Assembly (NCBI RefSeq): GCF_900112895.1
Contig: NZ_FONL01000001.1
Span: forward strand, 345,234-409,233
Direction of reading: 5' to 3'
Source: Succiniclasticum ruminis DSM 9236
GTDB taxonomy: Bacteria; Bacillota; Negativicutes; Acidaminococcales; Acidaminococcaceae
DNA: 64,000 nucleotides
In this document: positions 25,224-34,431 of the stretch, piece by piece
Numbering within the stretch: the first letter of the stretch is position 1
How the letters are laid out: every line of letters starts with the position of its first letter
The notes under the pieces: model-generated
What the model was told of the DNA's origin: nothing
Seen by the model: the letters and a program-made list of their open reading frames with translations, nothing else
Databases searched by the model: none
Made by a program: the position numbers and the translations under genes

Positions 25224-26648
25224 ATTAATACCAAACATTATGACAAAAACCAAAAACTCACCTTTCGCATTGTCGATTCCCCTATGGGCATCGGGAAAAG
25301 TTCCTCCTTACTGGACTATCTCCGGTTTGGAGCGTTCTATTTTAAAGATGAGTCTTATATTGAATCTTTGCGGCGTACCGGTTTATTTAACGATCTGCAG
25401 AAAGCCAGGTTTATCATCTTTGTATCAACCATCAGGGAACGGGACGAACGTTTCCTGCAGGAACTGAACGCGAAATGTCCGGGAGAGCCTCCTTACAACA
25501 AAAATATTTTGGATTTGATCCGCAGCGGCGAAAATATTGTCACAACGCAGTCTTTGTTTGGATTCTTCAATGATGAGACCATCGAGGCTTTCCGCAAAAG
25601 CGATTGTGTCTACCACGCTTTTTTTGATGAGATTCCTTCCCTATTCCGGGGAGTAATTGGCGGCGCGCAAAGACCGGATACTTTCGACGGCATCACCCGC
25701 TTTGGCACGGCCGATGTGCTGCTGATGCAGCAGGAACATATGATTGTGCAGAAAAACGGCATAGTGGAATTCAATCCGGATTGCGATTATAACCGCAAAA
25801 GCAAGGAGTATAAGGTTTTTGATGCGGTGAAAAATCTGAGCCGCAGCTGTACTTTGTACCCTTCCGGCGACAGAGATGGCCGGTTCACTTCCATTGTGGC
25901 CTTCGCAAAGCGGGAACTGTTTGCCTGCTTTAAGTTTTGCTGGTTCTTCTCTTACCTGACCCGTGGCAGTATGCTCCACAAATATTGTCTGCTGAATGAC
26001 ATTAACATGGAGTACTGTCACATTAAAAGCAGGCTTATGATGAGGAATCCTGATGGAGAATATACAGAGATATATCCGGAGGGAATGGAACGCCTTGTAA
26101 TTCTGGACGACAAACTCTTTAATATGGAAAGCAGTTTATCCAAAGAATGGTATAAGCGGCTGCGTACCGATAAGACCGGCCGCGGTCTGAAAACGCTGAA
26201 GACACGTTTCCAGAACGCCTACGCGTTTATGCGGGCCCATGGTGTGCGCGGCAACACGTTTATGTTTACTACGTTTAACGCATACAAAGATATGCTGCAG
26301 AGTGACGGCAAACACTATCCCACCCTGAAACGGTTTCTCCCCTGCAACACAAAAGCCACCAACGATTACAGTAACTGTACCGGCGTAGCTTATCTGTGCA
26401 ATCGCTTTTTTGATGTGAACTGCACTAACTTTCTGTCGCAGCGGGCCAAAGAGCAAAACATCCCGGAGCTGGAGTTTGATAATGACAATTATGCGTTGTC
26501 CGAACTGCTGCAGTTTATCTGGCGCTCCAATGTGCGTGTAAAGGATTCGGACAAGCCCGTGTACGTGTGGGTGCCGGATAAACGAATGCGAAGGCTGCTT
26601 CAGGATTTCCGGCAAAGGGCGCTGGAATCTAAAGGAAAGAGTTTGTAA
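25224..26648 (+). CDS. superfamily-2 helicase-like NTPase, start codon unusual
   Basis: About 474 residues. It has a P-loop of the form SPMGIGKSS, a motif Ia-like strand (ARFIIFVSTIRERD), a Walker B HAFFDEIPSL, and C-terminal helicase-like segments (GVAYLCNRFF, QFIWRSNVRV). The pattern resembles origin-binding or phage-type SF2 proteins; I cannot name a family. Between the promoter and the P-loop there is no ATG, GTG or TTG in frame; ATT at 25224 has GAGG eight bases upstream and fits the expected N-terminus, but the start may be mutated. It stands alone among uptake genes and could be a remnant of a mobile element. Confidence 0.6.
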   Translation: MNTKHYDKNQKLTFRIVDSPMGIGKSSSLLDYLRFGAFYFKDESYIESLRRTGLFNDLQKARFIIFVSTIRERDERFLQELNAKCPGEPPYNKNILDLIRSGENIVTTQSLFGFFNDETIEAFRKSDCVYHAFFDEIPSLFRGVIGGAQRPDTFDGITRFGTADVLLMQQEHMIVQKNGIVEFNPDCDYNRKSKEYKVFDAVKNLSRSCTLYPSGDRDGRFTSIVAFAKRELFACFKFCWFFSYLTRGSMLHKYCLLNDINMEYCHIKSRLMMRNPDGEYTEIYPEGMERLVILDDKLFNMESSLSKEWYKRLRTDKTGRGLKTLKTRFQNAYAFMRAHGVRGNTFMFTTFNAYKDMLQSDGKHYPTLKRFLPCNTKATNDYSNCTGVAYLCNRFFDVNCTNFLSQRAKEQNIPELEFDNDNYALSELLQFIWRSNVRVKDSDKPVYVWVPDKRMRRLLQDFRQRALESKGKSL

Positions 26649-26669
26649 AAGATATAAAACGCAAAGAAA

Positions 26670-26693
26670 AAGCGGCGCAGGTATGCGCCGCTT
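26670..26693 (-). terminator. rho-independent terminator of receptor B
   Basis: A 10-bp GC-rich perfect stem (26670-26679 with 26684-26693), with T-run on the minus strand; near copy of the stem behind receptor A. It also lies just behind the convergent helicase-like gene. Confidence 0.8.
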
Positions 26694-26756
26694 AAAAAGC
26701 AACTCTACGTTTAATTACGTTCTTATAATTTGCTGTGGTTATAACCAATCTTTTAT

Positions 26757-28739
26757 TTAAAAAGTATGGGTATAAGTCAGTCTCCAATTGAACGGTAATT
26801 CCAGGTTGCCATAAGGATTAGAATAATTCTTACGATCAAAAATGTTATTCAACGTTAAAGACAACGTATCATTTTTGGTAAATTTATAGTTAGTATGCCA
26901 TGTTAAACGAGATTTTACAGGTATTTGAATTGGCTCAGGATACCACGGATTATTGGAAACCTGGTAACTTTCTCTATCCCCTAAATATTTATAAGAAAGA
27001 GTGCTCGTTAACTTTTCATTTCTGTATGTTAGATTAACTGCAGCATCAATACGTCCTGTACCATGCTGTTTAAAACGGGTCCACTCGCCAGGAACAATAA
27101 TGTCTTGCTGTTTAGCCGTTGCACTATTTTCTTTTACTTGAGGATTACTATAACCTAAAGCAGCGGAAAAATCCCAATGCTTATTAATCTTTTTCGTATA
27201 TTCTACTTCAACACCCGTATTCCTAAATTTACCCGCATTGTATGGATGTATAGCGTCTGGATCCTTTGAATCCCATCCTCTTGGTGTCCAGCCTATTTTA
27301 TTGTCAAAATCCATATGATATACAGACAATTTCAAACTGCTATCATTCCCTATTAATTTCTTGATTCCAGTCTCGTAGGTCCATCCTTTTTCTGGCTCCA
27401 GTGATCCAACAGCGTCTTTACCAAAATAGGCATCAACTGCAGGCATTTGGAAAGAACGACCAACATTAATGAACCAAGAAGTAGAATCATTAAATTTATA
27501 AAGTGTTTGAATTTGCGGGTTTAATACATTCTGATTCTCTTGCGGATCATCGATGTGTTCACCTCTTAAACCCAAAGTGGTACTAAATTTGTCACTAAAA
27601 TTATGAGTATATGACAAATATATTGCGTTGTTTGAACGGTGACCAATCTTAGAATTATCAGTCAGGCTTTTATATTTTTCTCTTTTAAACGTATAACCAG
27701 TAATTAAGTTGTTCTTTCCAAAATCAAATTTTTTCTGAACATCAAAAATCAAACCGTACATATCCGCATTAGAGCTTACTTCTTTTTGGCCTACATAGTC
27801 CCAACCGTCATACTTTAAGTAGTTGTAGCCTAACGTTGCTTTAATTCCGTTTCTTTTTCCTTCATAATGTAACCCAGTAGTAATTTGTTTATCTTTATAT
27901 TTATAATGATAATCTTTTTCACTGCTTGCTTTAGGATGGTATTTATGACCACCGCGAGTGACCTCACTATCAGTGAACATAAAATTTGCACTTAACTCAT
28001 CAGTGATATTAGCCGCAATAGCTGCTCTGTTTCGTGTACCTTTACCAACCCACCAGTCGGTGTCAGATCCAGTTGGATAATCGTTGCTATGCTTAAATTT
28101 ATTTGCATATTCACGTTGGAAGCCTACGATAAACTTTGAATCCGAATATGTTAACCCATAATCTTTGTAATAATTACCAACTGTTCCTCTAATTTTAAAT
28201 TGTGATTTCCCTTCAGGGCGTTTAGTAATTACATTAACGACACCGCCAAGCGCTTCAGCCCCATATAACGTACCAGCCGCTCCTTTAACAATTTCAATCT
28301 GCTTGACCATATCAATAGGGACTGAATTCACAACATTATAATTTTTCAAATTCATGGGAATGCCATCAACCAATACCAACGTACCACGATCAAACCCTCG
28401 AATTATTGTTCGGCCAGAACTAAAGCCGAAATTTTGACCTGCATCACCGTAACCGGTACTAGTTACACCTACTTGACTCTCAATTGCATCAAATACGTTT
28501 TTATAGCCAGCTTCCCGAATCTTCTGTTCCGTTACGACGGTAACAGTCGCAGGCGTATCCAGATCCTTGGTTTCCGTTCTCTGAGAAGTTACCACCATGG
28601 GGTCCAGAGTGAAAGCACTTAACGCATCCTTTTCTGCTTCTTTTTCCGCCGCATAGGCACTGGTTCCGCCAAACAATACCGGAACGATCGTGCCGCAAAT
28701 CAGAGCAGCCATTAACATACCTTTTCGACTTTGTTTCAT
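26757..28739 (-). CDS. TonB-dependent outer-membrane receptor B
   Basis: A 660-residue receptor with signal peptide (KGMLMAALICGTIVP), plug motifs (DPMVVTSQRTETKDL, IIRGFDRGTLVLVDG, GAAGTLYGAEALGGVVNV) and a barrel ending in aromatic-rich WRLTYTHTF. It is related to receptor A in the signal and plug regions but diverges in the barrel, so the ligand probably differs. ATG at 28739 is preceded by GGGAG. The leader micro-ORF upstream is in frame with the receptor here and would add 21 residues before the signal peptide; I consider the internal ATG the real start. Confidence 0.93.
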   Translation of the reverse strand: MKQSRKGMLMAALICGTIVPVLFGGTSAYAAEKEAEKDALSAFTLDPMVVTSQRTETKDLDTPATVTVVTEQKIREAGYKNVFDAIESQVGVTSTGYGDAGQNFGFSSGRTIIRGFDRGTLVLVDGIPMNLKNYNVVNSVPIDMVKQIEIVKGAAGTLYGAEALGGVVNVITKRPEGKSQFKIRGTVGNYYKDYGLTYSDSKFIVGFQREYANKFKHSNDYPTGSDTDWWVGKGTRNRAAIAANITDELSANFMFTDSEVTRGGHKYHPKASSEKDYHYKYKDKQITTGLHYEGKRNGIKATLGYNYLKYDGWDYVGQKEVSSNADMYGLIFDVQKKFDFGKNNLITGYTFKREKYKSLTDNSKIGHRSNNAIYLSYTHNFSDKFSTTLGLRGEHIDDPQENQNVLNPQIQTLYKFNDSTSWFINVGRSFQMPAVDAYFGKDAVGSLEPEKGWTYETGIKKLIGNDSSLKLSVYHMDFDNKIGWTPRGWDSKDPDAIHPYNAGKFRNTGVEVEYTKKINKHWDFSAALGYSNPQVKENSATAKQQDIIVPGEWTRFKQHGTGRIDAAVNLTYRNEKLTSTLSYKYLGDRESYQVSNNPWYPEPIQIPVKSRLTWHTNYKFTKNDTLSLTLNNIFDRKNYSNPYGNLELPFNWRLTYTHTF

Positions 28740-28783
28740 TTTTTTACACTCCCTTAATAAATATATATTTATTGTATGCGTTT

Positions 28784-28812
28784 CCTGCAGCCAGTCTTTC
28801 ATGGTCCTGCAG
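28784..28812 (-). promoter_or_regulatory. conserved receptor leader element, copy B
   Basis: CTGCAGGACC, then ATGAAAGACTGG, then CTGCAG: two CTGCAG arms and CCA/TGG can pair into a hairpin, and the ATG at 28802 opens the MKDWLQE micro-ORF. In this copy the micro-ORF has no stop before the receptor start. Confidence 0.6.
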
Positions 28813-28914
28813 TACTTTGCAGTGCAAACCGAAAAATGGTTTTCGTAAACCCCTTACAACTTTGCAAACATTTTGTTTCTATTTTTTCAGCAACAGACTG
28901 AACCCATAATCTTA

Positions 28915-29508
28915 TTACTTACTTAACAGCGACGCTTTCTGTGCCCCCGCTTCCGGCGCATTCATTTCCGTTACAAACTGCTGACAGATTTCATACATGG
29001 CTTCCGCAAAAGATTTTTCCGGAACCGGCACGAAGCCGGTTTTATTTTTTTTGGTCTCAATAATGCGGTTCTTATTGGTGAACACACGCATCTCCGTCAC
29101 CGTATAGGTTTTCTCCGCCATGTTGTACTGCATATCCAGCAGACAGTACTGCAGTTTTTCCTTGCCTTTCAGCTTGGACGCATACTGCTCCTGCAGTTTT
29201 TTCAGTATTTTTTTATCGGTAAACAGTGTTTTTACGGTCGCACCCACCAGATTGGTATCCACAGCACCGTTTTTATCGGAAACATACCCCAGGGTACTCA
29301 TGTCGTAAGCATATAAACCTAAATCATTTTCCAGAATCAGCGACCAGCGGGCGGCTTCCTTTTCTTCTTCGCTCATGGGCGGTTTAGTGCTGATGCTCCA
29401 GTCCATGGGATTTTCCGGCACTTCTTCCACCTGCCTGCGGGCAGCCAGAACGGAAGTCTGCAGTGTCAGTAAAAGGGATACCAGTAATAACAATGCAATC
29501 TTCTTCAA
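28915..29508 (-). CDS. secreted protein of unknown function
   Basis: A 197-residue protein with a signal peptide (LLLLVSLLLTLQTSVLAA) and a mature part rich in charged residues. The region SLILENDLGLYAYDMSTLGY followed by TYTVTEMRVFTNKN suggests a small surface-exposed beta domain that records changes in a variable, as in the surface-adhesin E-like proteins common in this class. No catalytic motif. It is monocistronic, with a possible Fur-like site upstream; its link to the receptor downstream is only positional. Confidence 0.65.
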   Translation of the reverse strand: MKKIALLLLVSLLLTLQTSVLAARRQVEEVPENPMDWSISTKPPMSEEEKEAARWSLILENDLGLYAYDMSTLGYVSDKNGAVDTNLVGATVKTLFTDKKILKKLQEQYASKLKGKEKLQYCLLDMQYNMAEKTYTVTEMRVFTNKNRIIETKKNKTGFVPVPEKSFAEAMYEICQQFVTEMNAPEAGAQKASLLSK

Positions 29509-29558
29509 AGCTTTCCTCCAAATTTTAAAATGAAATATAATTCAGCAAAGAATTTAAA

Positions 29559-29578
29559 TGATAATATTTCTTATTAAA
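29559..29578. promoter_or_regulatory. Fur-like AT-rich site
   Basis: ATGATAATATTTCTTATTAA contains a GATAAT unit and a partial inverted repeat, 50 bases upstream of the secreted-protein gene. Nothing else was seen in the remaining 29579-29777 stretch. Confidence 0.3.
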
Positions 29579-29777
29579 TTCCATTACATATTAAACTACA
29601 AAATTGTCAGCTTGTCAAATATATTTCACATTTCCACAAACCGTCTCTATATTTTTCAAAAACTCAATTATAGCAATTAAAATCATAAGATTTAAAATAA
29701 ATACTTTTTATATCATCTTTCGGCAAAAATGATTGCGAAAGAGACTGACCGTTCTTCCATATTCGTGCAAAGGATGA

Positions 29778-29816
29778 TATAATTTAGAAAATCTTAATAA
29801 GAATTTTTATTTTTAA
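29778..29816 (+). promoter_or_regulatory. -10 box overlapped by Fur-like site, before RND genes
   Basis: A perfect TATAAT (29778-29783) with no strong -35, followed at 29794-29816 by TTAATAAGAATTTTTATTTT, an iron-box-like repeat placed where a repressor would block initiation. Confidence 0.4.
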
Positions 29817-29935
29817 CAAATAATCTTAATTGTTTTTCATTCTGAGTTTTAAGTTTAAGTGCTAGTGAAATGCGATAATGAATTGTATTTCATTCTTTCC
29901 TGTATACATTACAAGGGTGCATTACGGAGAGTACC

Positions 29936-31264
29936 ATGGACGATTTATCTAACTTTTTTAAGAACCTTCTGCAAAATGCAAAAGGCTTTTTGCTGCAAAT
30001 CAAAAACCGGATTCCCAATCTGCGCTGGCAATTACAGAATAACAAGCCGGCAGTTTTTCTTTGCATTGCGGTGCTGGGCATCCTTCTTTTTTCGTCCCTT
30101 AAAGGTCTGATCAAAAGCCCGGCTTCCGCAGACCGCAAGCAAATAAAAGTGGAAGTCCACACCAAAGTGCTGGCTGCGGGCCCCATGTACAAAACCGTCA
30201 CCCTGTTCGGCCAGACCAACGCCGCCGCCAAAATCGTTGTGGTGAACAAGTACGCGGGCATGATCACAGACGTGCAAAAAGACTTGGGGGACAAAGTTTC
30301 CGCCGGAGATGTGCTGGCCCAGCAGGATTTAAAGGATATTAACATTCAGGTCAACCGGGCGGAAGCGGATTACAAATCTTATGATGCCTACACAGAACGG
30401 TATGACGCGACCTTTAATTCCAATTACCAGAAATATATAAGCGAATACAATCTGAAAAAAACAAATTTTGATCGTTACACGGAATTGTTTAAGAAAGGCG
30501 CCGTGTCCAAGCTGGCGCTGGATGAAGCAGAGCAGCAGATGCTCAGCGCCAAAGCCAACCTGGATTCTCTGACCAGCCAGAAACTGTTTGAAGGAAAACC
30601 GGCTTATGTGGCCGAACGGGCCCAACGGGCGGAACAACGGCGCAATTCCATGCTACTGCTGGAAAACCAGCGGGCGGATATGACCATCCGGGCGCCGCGG
30701 GACGGGGTCATCACCTTCCGCAACGCGGAAGCGGGCAGCTATGTGCAGGCGGGTTCCCACCTTTTTACCATCGTGGATAACAGCAGCCTGCATCTGGACT
30801 GCCAGGTTTCTGAGTACGATGCAGCCCTGCTAAAGACCGGGGAATCTGTTTCGGTTCTGGTGGAATCGCTGGGGAAAAAATATCCGGGAAAAATCACCTT
30901 TGTAAGCCCGGACAAAAGCAAAGAAACCAAAAACTACCTGGTTCGCGTCGCATTGGACAAAGCAGACGGCCAGCTGAAGTCCGGCATGTTCGCGAAGGGT
31001 TCCCTGCGCTTTCTGCAAAAAGATAAAGCGCTGTTCATTAATCGCAGCGCCGTATTAGAGCTAAACGGCAAGCAGTACGCTTTTGTATTAGGCGAGGATA
31101 AAAAGGCGCACCGCAAAATTATCCAGCCCGGCATACGCAATACGGAAGAACTGGAAATCGTAAGCGGCTTGAAAGCAGGAGACAAGGTCATCACCGACAA
31201 CGTGTCCCGCCTGCGGGAAGGCCTGGAAGTTACCGATCTGGGCAAAAAGGATGAAGAAAAATGA
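29936..31264 (+). CDS. RND efflux periplasmic adaptor (membrane fusion protein)
   Basis: A 442-residue HlyD/AcrA-type adaptor: an unusually long cytoplasmic N-terminus (about 40 residues), one membrane helix (VFLCIAVLGILLFSSL), a lipoyl half-motif (VVVNKYAGMITDVQKDLGDKVSAGDVLAQQD), a coiled-coil hairpin (residues 140-240), the second lipoyl half (DMTIRAPRDGVITFRNAEAG) and a beta-barrel domain. It links the inner-membrane pump to an outer-membrane channel. GGAG precedes the ATG. The stop overlaps the pump start (ATGA). Confidence 0.9.
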   Translation: MDDLSNFFKNLLQNAKGFLLQIKNRIPNLRWQLQNNKPAVFLCIAVLGILLFSSLKGLIKSPASADRKQIKVEVHTKVLAAGPMYKTVTLFGQTNAAAKIVVVNKYAGMITDVQKDLGDKVSAGDVLAQQDLKDINIQVNRAEADYKSYDAYTERYDATFNSNYQKYISEYNLKKTNFDRYTELFKKGAVSKLALDEAEQQMLSAKANLDSLTSQKLFEGKPAYVAERAQRAEQRRNSMLLLENQRADMTIRAPRDGVITFRNAEAGSYVQAGSHLFTIVDNSSLHLDCQVSEYDAALLKTGESVSVLVESLGKKYPGKITFVSPDKSKETKNYLVRVALDKADGQLKSGMFAKGSLRFLQKDKALFINRSAVLELNGKQYAFVLGEDKKAHRKIIQPGIRNTEELEIVSGLKAGDKVITDNVSRLREGLEVTDLGKKDEEK

Positions 31265-34200
31265 ATATAACCAAATTTTCCATCCAGCGCCCCATCGGCA
31301 TTTCCATGATCTTTATGCTGATCACGGTGCTGGGTCTGTTCAGTTATTCCCACATCGGCGTGGAACTGCTACCGGATGTAGATTCTCCCTACATCAGCTG
31401 CGTGGTGCAATATCCCGGGGCCAGTACGGAATCGGTAGAACAGCAGCTGACCAAACCCATTGAAGACGCCATCTCCACGCTGGAAGGGGTCAAAGAGATT
31501 CGTTCCGTCAGCATGACGGGACGCTCGGAAGTGTTTATCGAACTTTCTCCGGAACTGGATCCCAACCTGATGTCCGTGGAAGCCACCAAACGTCTGAACA
31601 AGATCCGAAGCTCCCTGCCGGCGGATATTGACGAGCCTGTAGTGCTGAAGCGTTCGGCGGAAGAATACCCTGTTATAGAAATTGCGGTCACCGGCAAGCA
31701 GGATGCGGCAGACCTGCATGCAATGGCAGAAAACACCTTTAAGGAAAAGCTGCAGCAGGCAGAGGGTGTAGCCGACGTTTCCGTCACCGGCGGCGCAGAA
31801 AAGGAAATCGCGGTGCTGGTGAACCAGGAAAAGCTGAATTACTACAGCCTGACCCTGAAAGATATCACCGACGCCATCCGCAGTGAAAACACCATGGTTT
31901 CCGCCGGTTCCGTGTATTCGGAGAACCGGCAGGTTTCCGTGCGCCTGGATTCCCAGTATAAAACCGTTTCGGATATTGAACAGATCAGCCTGACCAAAAA
32001 CGGCAGGACATTTTTGCTGCGGGACGTGGCAGACGTACAGGTAAAGAATAAACGAAGCTCCCGTTACGCCCGCATGGACGGCAGCGACGCGGTCTCCATG
32101 GAAGTGTACAAGACCAGCGGCAGCAATATCGTGGATACCGCGGATAACGTATTAAAGAAACTGGAGGAACTGCGCAAAAGTTATCCTGATTACACTTTCA
32201 CCCTGGTCTATAACCAAGCGACCTTTGTCAAAAATTCCCTGAACAACACGCTGCGCACCTTACTGGAAGGCCTGGTCACCACCGGTCTGGTCCTGTATCT
32301 CTTCCTGCGTGGCTGGCGTTCTGCCTCCGCGGTCATGATCGCTATCCCCACTTCCCTGATTGCCACCTTCTTTTTGATGTATGCCGCAGGATTCACTTTC
32401 AATATGATGTCCCTTATGGGCATGGCCACCTGTATCGGCATTTTAGTGGACGACTCCATTGTCGTCCTGGAAAACATCCACCGTTTCCTGCAAAACGGAT
32501 ACAATGCCAGAGACGCCGCGGAGCAGGGACGTATGCAGATCGGCATGGCAGCGATCGCCATGACCCTGTGTGACGTGGTCGTGTTTTTGCCCATCGCTTT
32601 CATGCAGAGCGCTACGGGTCAGCTGTTCCGCCAGTTCGGTCTCACCATTGTATTCGCCACCCTCATGTCGCTGGTAGTTTCCTTTACGCTGACTCCCATG
32701 ATGGCCTCGAAACTGTATGCCGGCGGCCTGGAAGAACCGCAGGGAAAAGTCTGGGACTTTTTTGACAATCTGGAGCGGAATACCATCCGTCGTTATGAAG
32801 TATTGCTGCGGAACTGCCTGCAGCATCCCAAAAAACTGCTGACAGGCATCATCGCCCTGTTTTTATGCAGCCTGCTACTGATCCCGTTAGGCATCGTGGG
32901 CGCCGAGTACATGCCCAAAACAGATGAAAGCGCGCTGCAGGTCAATGTGGAACTGCCTATCGGTTCCAACGCCCAGCAGACTAACGAAGTGCTGCTGCTC
33001 TTTGACGATTACCTGCGCACTATCCCGGAAATCAAACACCATATGTCCTATGTGACTACCCTGGAGCGCAACGGCAAAATCTCCATCACGTTATACAGCA
33101 AAAACGAACGTTCCCGCAGCGTCTGGACCATTGCGGAAGACATCCGCGCCTTTGCCCGGAATAATCTGGGCAGCGCCAGGGCCCGGGTCAATGTCATCCA
33201 ATCTTCTGTAGCCGGCGTTTCCGGCGGCCGCAATCTGGTGCGTTCACCTTTGCAGATAGAATTAAAAGGCTCCAGCATGGAAGTTCTGGCGGAAGAATCC
33301 GCCAAAGTGGAAAAAATTTTAAGAGAAACAAACGGCGTCAAGGACGTAAAAAATTCTTATGTAGAAGGAAATCCGGAACTGAAAGTAGTGGTTGACCGGG
33401 ACAAGCTGGAATATTACGGCGTCAGTTTAAGCCAGGTGCTTCGGTCCTTTGCCTCTGCCATCACCGGGCAGCGGGCGGGCGTACTGGCCAACGATGAAAA
33501 CAACCATGGCAAGGATACGGATATCAATGTCCGCTTTGCGGGAGGCGAAGGCTACCAGATGGATGAACTGAAGTCCATCCCCATCCCCGCTAAGACAGGC
33601 AGCGTATATCTTGGAGACATTGCGGAAATCAAAGAAACGGTAGGCCCCACCACCATCCGGCGCCTGAACAAGGAACGCTTCATCAACGTGCAGGCTAACC
33701 TGACAGACCGGCCCCTGAACGAAGTGAAACAGGAAGTTGAACAAAAAATAAAAGCGGCCAGCCTGCGCTGCCGCTATGAATTCTCCGGCCAGACGGCCAC
33801 CATGAATACTTCCTTTAAGGAAATGATCATGGCCCTCACCATGTCTCTTCTATTAATATATCTGTTGCTGGCGGTTCTGTATGAATCTGTCTTTACTCCC
33901 TTTATCCGGATGTTCTCTTTGCCTCTGGGTATCATCGGTTCCATCTTCTTCCTGCTGTTCACCAACAACACCATCAACCTGTATTCGCTGATCGGTATTC
34001 TGGTGATGGACGGCCTTGTCGCCAAAAACGGCACGTTGCTGTTAGACTACACTCTTACCCGGATTCACGAAGGCATTTCTCCTCTGGAAGCTGTAGTAGA
34101 AGCCGGCAAAGTCCGGCTGAAACCTATCTTCATGACCGCTATAACTATGGTAGTCGGCATGCTGCCCACCGCCCTGAGCCTTTCAGAAGGTTCTGAGACC

Positions 34201-34317
34201 CGGGTCAGCATGGCCTGGGTCATCATCGGCGGCATGATTACATCAACGGTGTTTACGTTGTTTGTGATACCGGTTCTGTTCCTCTGGCTGAAGAAACGGT
34301 TCCCGAAGAGGATATAA
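31261..34317 (+). CDS. RND efflux pump, HAE1/AcrB family
   Basis: A 1018-residue, 12-helix transporter with two large periplasmic loops. The proton relay segment GILVDDSIVVLENIHR (residues about 390-405) has the paired aspartates, and the second half has GILVMDGLVAKNGTLLLD. The proteins of this family expel drugs, dyes or metabolites, driven by protons. It is coupled to the adaptor gene; no TolC-like outer-membrane channel gene is present in the window, so a distant one must be used. A clear terminator follows. Confidence 0.92.
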   Translation: MNITKFSIQRPIGISMIFMLITVLGLFSYSHIGVELLPDVDSPYISCVVQYPGASTESVEQQLTKPIEDAISTLEGVKEIRSVSMTGRSEVFIELSPELDPNLMSVEATKRLNKIRSSLPADIDEPVVLKRSAEEYPVIEIAVTGKQDAADLHAMAENTFKEKLQQAEGVADVSVTGGAEKEIAVLVNQEKLNYYSLTLKDITDAIRSENTMVSAGSVYSENRQVSVRLDSQYKTVSDIEQISLTKNGRTFLLRDVADVQVKNKRSSRYARMDGSDAVSMEVYKTSGSNIVDTADNVLKKLEELRKSYPDYTFTLVYNQATFVKNSLNNTLRTLLEGLVTTGLVLYLFLRGWRSASAVMIAIPTSLIATFFLMYAAGFTFNMMSLMGMATCIGILVDDSIVVLENIHRFLQNGYNARDAAEQGRMQIGMAAIAMTLCDVVVFLPIAFMQSATGQLFRQFGLTIVFATLMSLVVSFTLTPMMASKLYAGGLEEPQGKVWDFFDNLERNTIRRYEVLLRNCLQHPKKLLTGIIALFLCSLLLIPLGIVGAEYMPKTDESALQVNVELPIGSNAQQTNEVLLLFDDYLRTIPEIKHHMSYVTTLERNGKISITLYSKNERSRSVWTIAEDIRAFARNNLGSARARVNVIQSSVAGVSGGRNLVRSPLQIELKGSSMEVLAEESAKVEKILRETNGVKDVKNSYVEGNPELKVVVDRDKLEYYGVSLSQVLRSFASAITGQRAGVLANDENNHGKDTDINVRFAGGEGYQMDELKSIPIPAKTGSVYLGDIAEIKETVGPTTIRRLNKERFINVQANLTDRPLNEVKQEVEQKIKAASLRCRYEFSGQTATMNTSFKEMIMALTMSLLLIYLLLAVLYESVFTPFIRMFSLPLGIIGSIFFLLFTNNTINLYSLIGILVMDGLVAKNGTLLLDYTLTRIHEGISPLEAVVEAGKVRLKPIFMTAITMVVGMLPTALSLSEGSETRVSMAWVIIGGMITSTVFTLFVIPVLFLWLKKRFPKRI

Positions 34318-34331
34318 GGAAGCAAAATTTT

Positions 34332-34368
34332 AGAGCAGCGCTGATTAACTTCAGCACTGCTCTTTTTG
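34332..34368 (+). terminator. rho-independent terminator of the RND operon
   Basis: AGAGCAG/CTGCTCT stem (34332-34338 with 34357-34363), further inner pairing, and a TTTTT run. Confidence 0.85.
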
Positions 34369-34431
34369 ATTTGTTCGTAGAAATATCTGATACAGGAAAA
34401 ATCACCCCGTATCAGATTTCACTGCAGAAAT

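Noticed and set aside
28740-28802. N-terminal extension of receptor B from MKDWLQE
   Set aside because: It would place 21 residues before a normal signal peptide; the internal ATG at 28739 has GGGAG and matches the starts of the other receptors. The segment is treated as a leader micro-ORF instead.
30739-34325. Several minus-strand open frames opposite the RND genes
   Set aside because: They mirror the codon structure of the RND pump and adaptor, which have full family motifs; no ribosome sites or domains support the antisense frames.
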